Shown: positions 18,205 through 27,559, counted from the first letter of the stretch. The stretch: DNA of 50,539 bases from RGIG4074 sp964615285 (GCA_964615285.1 CAZTND010000004.1:1-50539); one strand, 5' to 3'. Notes: a model not told the origin generated them from the letters alone. Made by a program: numbers and translations.

Positions 18205-21200
18205 GAGAAGTGATATTAAAAAAGTATTGGTCATCGGGTCGGGGCCCATCGTCATCGGTCAGGCCGCCGAATTCGACTATGCGGGCGCGCAGGCGTGCCG
18301 CGTCTTGAAGAGCGAGGGCATCAACGTCGTTCTCTGCAACTCCAACCCCGCCACCATCATGACGGACAGCGCGCTCGCCGACGAGATATACCTCGAACCG
18401 CTCACCGAGGAGACCTTAAAGCGCATCATCATCAAGGAAAGACCGGACTCTCTCCTCGCCTCCCTCGGGGGACAGACGGGGCTGACCATGGGCTGCAAGC
18501 TGGCGAAATCGGGCTTCCTCGCCGAGCATGGCGTCAAACTCATCGGCACCAGGCTCGACGCCATCGACAGGAGTGAGGACAGGGAACTCTTCAAGGAGAC
18601 CATGGAGAAGATCCGTCAGCCCGTCGTGCCTTCGGACATCGCCTACACGGTGGACGAGTGCGTGGCGGTCGCAAATAAGCTCGGCTATCCCGTCATCGTC
18701 CGTCCTGCCTACACGCTCGGCGGCGCGGGCGGCGGCGTGGCGCACGACGAGGAGGAGCTCCGGCTCATCTCCCACAACGGGCTCATGCTCTCGCCCATCA
18801 CGCAGGTGCTCATCGAAAAGTACATCGGCGGCTGGAAGGAGATAGAGTTCGAAGTGCTGCGCGACGGCGCGGGCAACGTGCTCACCGTCTGCTCCATGGA
18901 GAACTTCGACCCCGTCGGCATCCACACGGGGGATTCCATCGTCATCGCGCCCGCCGTCACGCTGGCGGACAAGGAATATCAGATGCTCCGCTCGGCGTCC
19001 CTCGCCATCATCACCGAATTGGGGATAGAGGGGGGGTGCAACTGCCAGTTCGCGCTCAATCCCGACAGCTTCGAGTATTCGGTCATCGAGGTCAATCCCC
19101 GCGTTTCCCGCTCCTCGGCGCTCGCCTCCAAGGCGACGGGCTATCCCATCGCCAAGGTGGCAACCAAGATCGCCCTCGGCTACAACCTCGACGAGATCAA
19201 AAACGACGTCACGGGCAAGACGTACGCCTGCTTCGAGCCGGCGCTCGACTATGTCGTCGTCAAACTGCCCAAGTGGCCCTTCGATAAATTCCTGTACGCC
19301 AGGCGCGAGCTGGGCACGCGCATGAAGGCGACGGGGGAGGTCATGGCGATCGGCTCGACCTTCGAGCAGGCGATCATGAAGGCGGTGCGCGGCGCGGAAA
19401 TTTCCATGACGACACTGAACCACAAGAAATTCATGCCGCTGCCCACCGAGGAGATCGTGCAAAAGCTCCATGAAAAGACGGACGAACGGCTGTTTGTGGT
19501 GTACGAGGCCATCAAACGCGGCGTGTCGCTCGACGAGATCTTCGACATCACCAAGATCGACCGCTGGTTCCTCTCCAAACTGCGCAACCTCGCCCGCTAC
19601 GAGTACAAACTCAAAACGGTCCGCGAATACGCCGAAAACCTGTCCGAAGAGGAGATGGACGACCCCGATCTCTCCGTGCTCATCGACGGGGAGGAATATC
19701 CCGTCAAAGACATCAGAAGGGGCGTGCTGTCGCGCAGGCTCTACGAAGAGGGCAAGCGGTACAGCTACCTGGACAAGGACATAGAGGCGCTTTCCGGGCA
19801 GAAAATACCCTATCATAAAAGGGCGGCGTTCAAAATGGTCGACACCTGCGCGGCGGAATTCTCGGCGCAGACGCCCTATTTCTATTCGACCTACGACGAG
19901 GACGACGAGGCGAAGCCCTTCGTGGCAAAGAGCCGCAAAAAGCGGGTCATCGTCATCGGGTCGGGACCCATCCGCATCGGGCAGGGCATCGAGTTCGACT
20001 ATTCTTCCGTGCACTGCGTCTGGACGCTGAAAGAGCTCGGGTACGAGGTCATCATCATCAACAACAACCCCGAAACGGTCTCCACCGACTTCGACACGGC
20101 GGACAGGCTGTACTTTGAGCCGCTGACGGCGGAGGACGTGCAGCACGTCATCGACGTGGAAAAGCCGTACGGCGTCATCATCACCTTCGGCGGGCAGACG
20201 GCCATCAACCTCTGCGCCTACTTCCAGAGCCACGGCATCCGTATCCTCGGCACGCCCGCGGACAGCGTGGACATCGCCGAGGACAGGGAACGCTTCGACG
20301 TACTGCTGGAAAAATACGGCATTCCCCGCCCGAAGGGCATCACGGTCATGACCAAGGAAGAGGCGTTCCGCGCGGCGGACGAACTGGAATATCCCATTCT
20401 CCTGCGCCCGTCCTACGTCATCGGCGGGCAGAACATGACCATCGCCTTCACGCCCGACGACGTCAACCGCTATATGGACGTCATTCTCGCCCAGGGCATC
20501 GAGAACCCCGTCCTGTGCGACAAATACCTCATGGGCAGCGAGCTGGAAGTGGACGCCATCTGCGACGGCACGGACGTGCTCATCCCCGGCATCATGCAGC
20601 ACATCGAGCGCACGGGCGTGCATTCGGGCGACTCCATCGCCGTCTACCCGCCCTACAATCTCGACGACGCCATGCTCAGACAGATCATCGAAGTTTCCAC
20701 GCAGCTGGCGCTGGAACTGAAGACCAAGGGGCTCATCAACATTCAGTACCTCATCTACCGCAACCGCCTGTACGTCATCGAGGTCAACCCCCGCGCTTCC
20801 CGCACGGTGCCGTACATCTCCAAGGTGACGGGCGTGCCCATGGTGGAGCTCTCCACCAAGATCATTGCGGGCGCCAAGCTCAAAAAACTCGGCTACGGCA
20901 CGGGGCTCTATCCCGATTCTCCCTATGTGGCGGTCAAGGTGCCCGTGTTCAGTTTTGAAAAGCTCAACGACGTCAATTCCCAGCTCGGTCCGCAGATGAA
21001 GTCCACGGGCGAAGTTTTAGGGATCGGCAAGACCATGGAGGAGGCGCTCTTCAAGGGACTCGTCTCCGCCGGATTCAAGATGTGCCACCCCACCAAAAAG
21101 AAGCCCGTCGGCGTGTACATCACGGTCAACGAGCAGGATAAATTCGAGATCGTCTCCGTGGCGAAGAAATTCGCCGACCTGGGCTGCAACATCTACGCCA

Positions 21201-22354
21201 CCAAGGGCACCGCAGCGGTCATCTCCAAGCTCGGCATCCAGGTCTCGGTCGTGGACAGGCTGTCCGCCACCGACACGGTCATCAAGCTGATGGACGAGGA
21301 CAAGATCGACTACATCATCTATACGGGCAAGACGGACATGGAGTCCATCAATGACTACATCCGCCTGCACCACCACGCCATTCTGCTCGGCATCACGGTT
21401 TTGACCTCGCTCGACACGGCGAACGCCCTCGGGGACATCATCGCCAGCAAATTCACCGAGGACAATACCGAGCTGGTGGACATCAACCACCTGCGCAAGG
21501 AAAAACTGCAGCTTGAATTCACCAAGATGCAGGCGTGCGGCAACGACTATATCTACTTCAACAACTTCGACGGCAAGATCACCTGTCCCGAATCGCTCGC
21601 CATCAACTTTGTCAGCCGCCACTACGGCATCGGCGGCGACGGCATCGTGCTCATCGAAAAGTCCGACGTCGCGGACGCGAAAATGAGCATCTACAACCGC
21701 GACGGTTCGGCGGGCGGCGTCGGCGGCAACTCCATCCGCTGCGTCGGAAAATACCTCCTGGAAAAGGGCATCGCCAAGGACAAGGATGTCGTGCGCATCG
21801 AGACCGAACACGGCGTGAACGAAGTCAGGCTCTATTCCATCAACGGCAAAGTGCGTTCGGCGAGCGTCAACCTCGGCGAAGTGCGGCTCAGGGGCGCGGA
21901 AATTCCCTGCGTTTGGAAGGATGAGGAGAAGATCGTCGGCAAGGAGATCGAGATCGGCGGGCAGAAGTACGCCGCGACCCTCGTCAACATCGGCAACCCG
22001 CACTGCGTGGTGTTCTGCGACAAGGTGGACGACGTGGACATCGAAACGGTCGGCCCGCTCTTTGAGCACAGCGAATACTTCCCCAACCGCATCAACACCG
22101 AGTTCATCCGCGTGGTCAACCCGGTCACCATCAAGATGCGCGTCTGGGAGCGCGGCAACGGCGAAACGTGGGCTTGCGGCACGGGCGCGGCGGCGGCCGT
22201 CGTGGCATGCGTGCTGAACGGCTGTTGCCGGAGGGACACCAGCATCACGGTCAAACTGCGCGGCGGCGACCTCACCGTCAACTACAAATCGGACAACACC
22301 GTCGAGCTGATGGGGTCCGTCAAGACGACCTTTGAAGGCAAGATCGAATTTTAA
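18197..22354 (+). CDS. carB: Carbamoyl-phosphate synthase large subunit fused to diaminopimelate epimerase domain
   Basis: The single 1385-residue frame holds two proteins. Residues 1-1099 are a complete CarB. They comprise two ATP-grasp halves (VLVIGSGPIVIGQAAEFDYA; later VIVIGSGPIRIGQGIEFDYS), the oligomerisation region between them and an MGS-like allosteric C-terminus ending near ELVDINHL. After about seven linking residues, residues 1107-1385 are a DapF domain (EFTKMQACGNDYIYF, HYGIGGDGIVLIEKS, NIGNPHCVVFC, ERGNGETWACGTGAAAA). No stop codon or plausible ATG separates them. The first DapF catalytic Cys is replaced by Gly1176 (VGGNSIRC instead of xCGNGIRC); the second, Cys1327, is present. 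CarB makes carbamoyl phosphate for arginine and pyrimidines; DapF normally makes meso-DAP for lysine and peptidoglycan. Whether the epimerase half is active is uncertain. Confidence 0.95.
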   Translation: MPKRSDIKKVLVIGSGPIVIGQAAEFDYAGAQACRVLKSEGINVVLCNSNPATIMTDSALADEIYLEPLTEETLKRIIIKERPDSLLASLGGQTGLTMGCKLAKSGFLAEHGVKLIGTRLDAIDRSEDRELFKETMEKIRQPVVPSDIAYTVDECVAVANKLGYPVIVRPAYTLGGAGGGVAHDEEELRLISHNGLMLSPITQVLIEKYIGGWKEIEFEVLRDGAGNVLTVCSMENFDPVGIHTGDSIVIAPAVTLADKEYQMLRSASLAIITELGIEGGCNCQFALNPDSFEYSVIEVNPRVSRSSALASKATGYPIAKVATKIALGYNLDEIKNDVTGKTYACFEPALDYVVVKLPKWPFDKFLYARRELGTRMKATGEVMAIGSTFEQAIMKAVRGAEISMTTLNHKKFMPLPTEEIVQKLHEKTDERLFVVYEAIKRGVSLDEIFDITKIDRWFLSKLRNLARYEYKLKTVREYAENLSEEEMDDPDLSVLIDGEEYPVKDIRRGVLSRRLYEEGKRYSYLDKDIEALSGQKIPYHKRAAFKMVDTCAAEFSAQTPYFYSTYDEDDEAKPFVAKSRKKRVIVIGSGPIRIGQGIEFDYSSVHCVWTLKELGYEVIIINNNPETVSTDFDTADRLYFEPLTAEDVQHVIDVEKPYGVIITFGGQTAINLCAYFQSHGIRILGTPADSVDIAEDRERFDVLLEKYGIPRPKGITVMTKEEAFRAADELEYPILLRPSYVIGGQNMTIAFTPDDVNRYMDVILAQGIENPVLCDKYLMGSELEVDAICDGTDVLIPGIMQHIERTGVHSGDSIAVYPPYNLDDAMLRQIIEVSTQLALELKTKGLINIQYLIYRNRLYVIEVNPRASRTVPYISKVTGVPMVELSTKIIAGAKLKKLGYGTGLYPDSPYVAVKVPVFSFEKLNDVNSQLGPQMKSTGEVLGIGKTMEEALFKGLVSAGFKMCHPTKKKPVGVYITVNEQDKFEIVSVAKKFADLGCNIYATKGTAAVISKLGIQVSVVDRLSATDTVIKLMDEDKIDYIIYTGKTDMESINDYIRLHHHAILLGITVLTSLDTANALGDIIASKFTEDNTELVDINHLRKEKLQLEFTKMQACGNDYIYFNNFDGKITCPESLAINFVSRHYGIGGDGIVLIEKSDVADAKMSIYNRDGSAGGVGGNSIRCVGKYLLEKGIAKDKDVVRIETEHGVNEVRLYSINGKVRSASVNLGEVRLRGAEIPCVWKDEEKIVGKEIEIGGQKYAATLVNIGNPHCVVFCDKVDDVDIETVGPLFEHSEYFPNRINTEFIRVVNPVTIKMRVWERGNGETWACGTGAAAAVVACVLNGCCRRDTSITVKLRGGDLTVNYKSDNTVELMGSVKTTFEGKIEF

Positions 22355-22366
22355 GTTTTTGGTTCT

Positions 22367-23503
22367 ATGATATATTTCGATAATGCGGCGACCACCCGTC
22401 CGAACGGACGGGCGGTCAAACGCGCTATGAGCTGGATAGAGGAACGCTGGTTCAACCCTTCGGCGCTCTACCGTGAGGGGCTGGAAGTGCACGGCGACCT
22501 CAAAGAGGCGCGCGCGTTTTTCATTTCCCGCGTCGCTTCTCCCGCCGAGGCGTCCTTCGTCTTTACCGCCTGCGGCAGCGAGGCGGACAATCAGGCGCTC
22601 TTCTCCTTTGCAAAGCGGGGCAATCTCGTCATCACGGGCGGCGAGCACGCGGCGGTCTTTGCCGCGGCGAACGAGCTGAAAAACCGCGGCGTCGAACTGC
22701 GCGTCGCGCCCCTGAACGGGGACGGCGGCGTGAACGGAGAGGCGCTCCTGTCCCTGGTGGACGAAAAGACGAGCCTCGTCTCCGTCATCCACGTCAACAA
22801 CGAAACGGGCGCCGTCAACGACGTCAACGCCCTCGCGGCGGCGGTCAAAAAGAAAAACCCGCGCGTTATATTTCACAGCGACGGCGTGCAGGCGTTCGGC
22901 AAAATTCCCTACAAGATGGGGGCCGCAGTCGATCTGTATTCGGTTTCCGCCCATAAAATCGGCGGGCTGAAGGGGGTCGGCGGGCTGTTCGTGCGCAAAA
23001 AAGCTTATGCCGCCCTGCGCCCGCACGTCTACGGCGGCGGACAGGAGGACGGCAAGCGGAGCGGCACGGAAAACACCTTCGGCATCATGCAGTTCCGCTT
23101 TGCGGCGGAGGATAAATTCTCGGCGTTGGCGGAAGATCTTTCGCGCGTGCGCGGCTACCGCGAAACGCTTTGGGACGGGCTGGACAAAGATATTTTCACC
23201 CGCATTTCGCCCGCGGACGGCTCGCCATACATTCTCACCGTATCGGCGGCGGGACTGCGCGGCGAAACGCTGCTGCACCTGCTGGACGATCGCGGTCTTA
23301 TCGTCGGCACGGGTTCCGCCTGTTCTTCCAATGCCAAAAAGCGGTATTCCCGCGTCATTCTCGCGTGCGGCAGGAGCGAGGCGGAGGCGGACGGCGTGCT
23401 GCGGCTGAGCTTTTCGTCCGAAACGACGCAAGAGGAGATAACGGCGGCGACGGACATTCTGAACGGCTGCGCCGCCGAACTCAAAAAAAGGATGGATCTC
23501 TGA
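22367..23503 (+). CDS. Cysteine desulfurase (NifS/IscS-like)
   Basis: The 378-residue PLP enzyme mobilises sulfur from cysteine as an enzyme-bound persulfide. Motifs are YFDNAATTRP at the N-terminus, FTACGSEADNQAL, HVNNETGAVNDV, HSDGVQAFGK, the PLP Lys197 in SAHKIGGLKGVGG, and the persulfide Cys319 in GTGSACSSN. It starts 12 bases after the carB-dapF stop and overlaps thiI by one base (TGATG). The pairing resembles the dedicated NifZ-ThiI pair of Bacillus, so its main client is likely ThiI and tRNA 4-thiouridine, not general Fe-S assembly. Confidence 0.94.
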   Translation: MIYFDNAATTRPNGRAVKRAMSWIEERWFNPSALYREGLEVHGDLKEARAFFISRVASPAEASFVFTACGSEADNQALFSFAKRGNLVITGGEHAAVFAAANELKNRGVELRVAPLNGDGGVNGEALLSLVDEKTSLVSVIHVNNETGAVNDVNALAAAVKKKNPRVIFHSDGVQAFGKIPYKMGAAVDLYSVSAHKIGGLKGVGGLFVRKKAYAALRPHVYGGGQEDGKRSGTENTFGIMQFRFAAEDKFSALAEDLSRVRGYRETLWDGLDKDIFTRISPADGSPYILTVSAAGLRGETLLHLLDDRGLIVGTGSACSSNAKKRYSRVILACGRSEAEADGVLRLSFSSETTQEEITAATDILNGCAAELKKRMDL

Positions 23504-24663
23504 TGGAAAACAAATCGGTCATCATCATCCGTTATGCCGAGATCTATCTCAAAAAGAAGAACCGCGGCTATTTCGAACGGATATTCAGGAACAACATAGA
23601 GTCGGCGCTCCAAGGTATTCCGCACAGACTCACGACGGCGGCGGGGCGGTATTACCTCGAAGATTTCGCCGAAGAGGACATCGAAGAGTTGCTTTCCCGC
23701 CTGAAAAAGGTATTTGGCATCCACACAATGAGCGTGGGCAGGCGGGTCAGAAGCGACATGGACGAAATTTTCCGCGCCGCGCTCTCCGTCTGCCGCGGAA
23801 GCGGCTCCTTCAAGGTGGAAACACACCGCGCCGACAAGGCTTTTCCGCTCAATTCCATGGAAGTTTCCCGCGAGATCGGCGGCAGACTGCTCTCCGTGCG
23901 GAAAGATCTGACGGTGGACGTGCACGAGCCGGACTTTTACGTCTATCTCGACCTGCGCGAGGACGGCACGACGCTCGTCTTTTCGGAATTTTTCGACGGT
24001 GCGGGCGGCATGCCCGTCGGTTCGGCGGGCAAGGGGCTCTTGATGCTCTCGGGCGGCATCGATTCGCCCGTGGCGGGCTATATGATGGCAAAGCGCGGCA
24101 TGCACGTCCATTGCCTGCACTTCCATTCCTATCCGTATACCAACATGCAGGCAAAGGAGAAGGTGGAGGAGCTTGCCAGGATCCTGTCGCCGTACACCTG
24201 CGGCACGCGGCTCTACTGCGTGTCCGTCACGCACATCCAGGAGGAGATCCACCGCAAGTGCGCCGAGGAACTGATGGTCACGCTGCTGCGCCGTTTTATG
24301 TTCCGCATTGCCGAGATCGTTGCGTCGCGGCATGGCATCCAGTGCCTCATCACGGGCGAGAGCCTCGGGCAGGTCGCCTCGCAGACCATCGAGGGCATGA
24401 CCTCCTCCAATTCGGTCGTCAAAAAACTGCCCGTTCTGCGCCCGCTCGTGGGCTTCGACAAGAACGAGATCATCGAGCGTTCCCGCGCGATGGACGCCTA
24501 TGACGTGTCCATTCAGCCCTTCGAGGACTGTTGCACGGTGTTTTTGCCTCGCCACCCCGCCATTCGCCCCAAATTGGACTATATCGAGGCGGAGGAGGCG
24601 AAACTCGACGTTTACGGGCTCATCGAAGAAGCGTTGAAAACGGTCGAAAAAATCGATTTTTAA
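23503..24663 (+). CDS. thiI: tRNA 4-thiouridine synthetase ThiI
   Basis: The 386-residue protein has an N-terminal ferredoxin-like region, a THUMP RNA-binding domain (about residues 60-165) and a PP-loop adenylation domain with MLSGGIDSPVAGYMM at about residue 181. Near the end it has FEDCCTVFLPRHPAI, which contains the conserved catalytic Cys. It lacks the rhodanese extension of the E. coli protein, as is normal in Firmicutes. It adenylates U8 of tRNA and inserts sulfur from the cysteine desulfurase encoded just upstream. The ATG at 23503 shares its A with the previous stop codon. Confidence 0.95.
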   Translation: MENKSVIIIRYAEIYLKKKNRGYFERIFRNNIESALQGIPHRLTTAAGRYYLEDFAEEDIEELLSRLKKVFGIHTMSVGRRVRSDMDEIFRAALSVCRGSGSFKVETHRADKAFPLNSMEVSREIGGRLLSVRKDLTVDVHEPDFYVYLDLREDGTTLVFSEFFDGAGGMPVGSAGKGLLMLSGGIDSPVAGYMMAKRGMHVHCLHFHSYPYTNMQAKEKVEELARILSPYTCGTRLYCVSVTHIQEEIHRKCAEELMVTLLRRFMFRIAEIVASRHGIQCLITGESLGQVASQTIEGMTSSNSVVKKLPVLRPLVGFDKNEIIERSRAMDAYDVSIQPFEDCCTVFLPRHPAIRPKLDYIEAEEAKLDVYGLIEEALKTVEKIDF

Positions 24664-24685
24664 GGAAAAGCGGGAGAGGGAAAGG

Positions 24686-24913
24686 ATGATCGTCTATCGT
24701 TCGCCGTTCTCCAAGGCGGAAATTTTGCGCACCCTGCCGCAGGCGGCAAAGTGTTTTCCGGAACGGGAATTCTTATACCGGGAGTTTTCGGACGGCAGTT
24801 CTTTGAAATCCGTGCATAAAATAATATTTGACTTTATATCTGCGTCATACAGAGAACTCATCTTGCGGGATGAGTTCTCTGTGCTTTTATCCAAAAAATT
24901 GTTTCAAAAATAA
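24686..24913 (+). CDS. Small orphan ORF, possibly a truncated gene
   Basis: This 75-residue frame starts at an ATG with a strong ribosome site (gagagggaaagg) 22 bases after thiI, so the beginning looks like a real gene (MIVYRSPFSKAEILRTLPQA). The second half becomes AT-rich, and its last third is read through the perfect hairpin at 24849-24882. The natural C-terminus may therefore have been lost. No family is recognised and there is no signal peptide or membrane segment. Confidence 0.4.
   Translation: MIVYRSPFSKAEILRTLPQAAKCFPEREFLYREFSDGSSLKSVHKIIFDFISASYRELILRDEFSVLLSKKLFQK
24849..24888 (+). terminator. Strong hairpin terminator after the arg-thiI unit
   Basis: A perfect 14-base stem, ACAGAGAACTCATC with GATGAGTTCTCTGT, encloses a six-base loop (ttgcgg) and is followed by GCTTTT. 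It most likely ends the long upstream unit. It overlaps the end of the small ORF, which itself may be truncated. Confidence 0.75.
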
Positions 24914-24980
24914 GTCGCTCAAACTGCGATGAGGCAGAATGGAATTTTTCAAAAAGAGAAACGGAAGGGGCTTATTTCGG

Positions 24981-27458
24981 CTAAGGAGAGAGGCGCAGCG
25001 GGAATGGCTTTCGCCGAAAGGGAAAAAATATTCGCAGCCAATCGATGAAGATGGCTTGTCGGTGGATATCCTTTTTTTCGTTACGTCCGCTTTCCAGAAT
25101 ATATGTGTCTGAAAGGGCAGGGACGTTTGTTCGGGCGGCACGGGCGGTCGTGCTGCATTGTTTCGGCATCCGCCACCATTCTCGGGGGATATACCCGCCT
25201 TTATCCTCGTTTTCCTGGTATTCTGTCAGACATAATATATTGATCATATCGCTTTTTATCTCGTTTTCAGTCGCATTTTCCGTCTTTGTGCTTCCGGCAA
25301 AGCGCACTTTCGGTAAAAGAATAGTCTTTCCGACAAATTCGTTGTAGTAGGGGGTGACGGAATAAGTGTATGTCTTTCCGGGTTGGACATCCGTATCTGT
25401 GAATCGATCGAGGCATTTCCCTTGATAGACCGTCCGAAATCCGTATTCATCCTCTCTGTTTATAATTATTGCATAGTAATCTGTTTGACATAATTCTATG
25501 CAAATTCCGTCAGATGCCGTCGAGATGCCGATATTTGACAGGGCCGGACGGGAGAAAAACGTGGACTGTTCCCGCGGGCGGCTGCTTTTTTTGAAGAGGT
25601 CGTGCACCGTCTTTTCCTGTACGGGGGCGTTGGGGTCGCAGAGCACGAGCCTGTGATTTTTTTCATATTCCGTCTTGTCCAAGGTATATTCGCAGACCTC
25701 GGGGGATCTTTGCAGGGCGGGGGGCGGCGCTTCCGCGTACAGTTTTTCCAGGATTTTTGCGTTGATGTTGGCGGGCAGCCCGCCGCCCGTTATCTTTTCC
25801 ATGGACGTATTGTCCGCGTTCCCCAGCCATACGCCCACGGTGTCGCCGGCGGTATACGAGATGCAGTAGGCGTCGGTGTTGCCCGTGTCAGTGCCGCCCG
25901 TCCCCGTCTTGGCGCACAATTCGTATCCGGCGGAAACGCTTTTGAGTTTTCTCGCCGTGCCGTCCTGCACGGCGTCCGAAAGCATGTCGTTCAGCAGGGT
26001 CACGCTGTCCTCGCCAAAGACCCGCCGTTCGCTTGTTGCCCGTTCGTATATCGTGTTGCCGTTGGCGTCCGTGATTTTGCGGACGAACGCGGCGGGGGCA
26101 TACAGCCCGCCGTTTGCAAAGGTCGTGTAGGCGGCCGCGATGTCCTGCAGCGGGTATCCCTTTTTCATGCCGCCGAGCGCCAGGGCAAGGGAACGGTCGT
26201 CCTTTTCCACGGGCAGTCCCATTTTTTCGAGGTATGCGGCGGCTTTTTTCACGCCCAGGGCGTTCAGGATCTTGACGGCGGGCACGTTGTAGCTCTTGGC
26301 AAGCGCTTCCCGCGCGCTCACATAGCCGTGGTATTCCCCGTCGAAATTGCGGGGGGCGTAGCCCGAAAAGTCCGTCTTTTCGTCTAAAACGGGGGTGGCG
26401 GGCGCGATCAGATTCTCTTCGAGCGCGGGGGCGTAGACCAGGAGGGGCTTGATGGCGGAAGCGGGCAGCCGCGGTGCGCTGCCGATGGTCGAATAAAACG
26501 CCTTCACTCCCCGTTCGGCGTTGCCGATGACGCAGAAACTTTTGTCCGTTTCGCTCATGGAGGACAACTCTTCCAGCTTCTTTTGCAGTCCGCCGTCCAG
26601 GTAGGTGTAAATTTTCAGCCCGCCATAGGCATTTTCCCCGATGTATTCCTCTGCTTCGGAAAATACGCCGCTCAAGTAGCTTTCGGCAAATCCCCGGCGG
26701 CTGTGTCCCTCTGCGGGCAGCTCTTCCGCCGCGGCTTCCCGCCGCTCTTCTGCGTCGATGTATCCCTCCTTTTCCATGACGTTCAGAATAAAATTCCGCC
26801 GCGCCAGGCAGTTTTCGGGATTTTTGAAGGGGGAATAATTATTGGGGGATTTTACCATTCCCGCCAGCGTCGCCGACTGTGCGACGGTCATTTCTTCGGG
26901 GGCGCAGCCGAAGTAAAAGCGCGCCGCGCTTTCCAGCCCGTAGCAGTTGTGCCCGAAATAGATGGTGTTCAGGTACATCTCCAGGATCTCTTCTTTGGAA
27001 TACCGTTTTTCCAGCTGTCGGGTGAGCTTGATCTCCTTGAGTTTTCGGTCGATGGTCTTTTCGGGGGAGAGCTGCGTATTTTTGACGAGCTGCTGGGAGA
27101 TGGTGGAGGCGCCCTCCTTGAAGGAAAGGGTGGTCACGTTGCGCCAGAGCGCTTTGGCCATGCGCCTGTAATCCAGCCCCTTGTGCGAAAAGAAGCGCTT
27201 GTCCTCCGCCGCAAGAAAGGCGTCTACGGTGTATGCGGGCAGCGCGTCGTATTCCGTGCCGTTTTCGCCCGAAGCGGAACATTCGGCGATCAGCCCGCCC
27301 GCCCCGTCGTAGACGGAGACGTTGTTTTTGACGGGATGCAGGGCGGAGGGGTTGAGGGAGGCGGAAGCGGTCGCCGGCAGGTAATATATCATGCACCCGA
27401 CCGCCGCGACAAAGAGGGCGGCGAGGGTGACCAACACTATTTTTTTCACGATCCTCAT
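24981..27458 (-). CDS. Class A penicillin-binding protein (PBP1A-like)
   Basis: The 825-residue peptidoglycan polymerase has an N-terminal membrane anchor (IVLVTLAALFVAAVGCMIYY). The glycosyltransferase domain has EDKRFFSHKGLD, EGASTISQQLVKNTQLSPE and KRYSKEEILEMYLNTIYFG. The transpeptidase domain has SAIKP (SxxK), KSYNVP (SxN) and KTGTGGTD (KTG). A fibronectin-like domain (about 660-745) follows. The last 87 residues, from about 25243 downward, resemble no PBP tail known to me. They begin inside a copy of the dispersed palindrome and end in a basic, aromatic stretch, so the original C-terminus may have been replaced or extended. The ATG at 27458 has only a weak ribosome site. It is divergent from miaB. 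Confidence 0.92.
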   Translation of the reverse strand: MRIVKKIVLVTLAALFVAAVGCMIYYLPATASASLNPSALHPVKNNVSVYDGAGGLIAECSASGENGTEYDALPAYTVDAFLAAEDKRFFSHKGLDYRRMAKALWRNVTTLSFKEGASTISQQLVKNTQLSPEKTIDRKLKEIKLTRQLEKRYSKEEILEMYLNTIYFGHNCYGLESAARFYFGCAPEEMTVAQSATLAGMVKSPNNYSPFKNPENCLARRNFILNVMEKEGYIDAEERREAAAEELPAEGHSRRGFAESYLSGVFSEAEEYIGENAYGGLKIYTYLDGGLQKKLEELSSMSETDKSFCVIGNAERGVKAFYSTIGSAPRLPASAIKPLLVYAPALEENLIAPATPVLDEKTDFSGYAPRNFDGEYHGYVSAREALAKSYNVPAVKILNALGVKKAAAYLEKMGLPVEKDDRSLALALGGMKKGYPLQDIAAAYTTFANGGLYAPAAFVRKITDANGNTIYERATSERRVFGEDSVTLLNDMLSDAVQDGTARKLKSVSAGYELCAKTGTGGTDTGNTDAYCISYTAGDTVGVWLGNADNTSMEKITGGGLPANINAKILEKLYAEAPPPALQRSPEVCEYTLDKTEYEKNHRLVLCDPNAPVQEKTVHDLFKKSSRPREQSTFFSRPALSNIGISTASDGICIELCQTDYYAIIINREDEYGFRTVYQGKCLDRFTDTDVQPGKTYTYSVTPYYNEFVGKTILLPKVRFAGSTKTENATENEIKSDMINILCLTEYQENEDKGGYIPREWWRMPKQCSTTARAARTNVPALSDTYILESGRNEKKDIHRQAIFIDWLRIFFPFRRKPFPLRLSP
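25218..25238. repeat. Dispersed palindrome, copy 3
   Basis: TATTCTGTCAGACATAATA (25219-25237) differs at one base from the consensus TATTATGTCAGACATAATA. It lies inside the reverse-strand PBP frame, at the point where recognisable PBP sequence gives way to an unusual C-terminal tail. Confidence 0.7.
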
Positions 27459-27500
27459 ATTGACAGTATCTTCTTTTTTAGTAATTTTATTATTAAACGG

Positions 27501-27529
27501 TTGCTAAAAATGTAAAAAAATGTTAGAAT
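27501..27529 (+). promoter_or_regulatory. Promoter for the miaB-mutS-mutL-miaA block
   Basis: TTGCTA (27501-27506), a 17-base spacer and TAGAAT (27524-27529) lie about 30 bases upstream of the miaB ATG. It is a moderately good sigma-A match. Confidence 0.65.
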
Positions 27530-27559
27530 AACATCAAAATATTCGACGACGGGACTTGC

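Noticed and set aside
18416..20623. Reverse-strand frame of 735 codons opposite carB
   Set aside because: It is the shadow of a highly conserved gene and has no independent start signals.
21017..23431. Reverse-strand frame of 804 codons opposite dapF and the cysteine desulfurase gene
   Set aside because: It is a shadow frame; the plus strand encodes well-defined enzymes here.
25602..27515. Plus-strand frames opposite the PBP gene
   Set aside because: The reverse strand carries the full set of PBP motifs in order; these frames are shadows.
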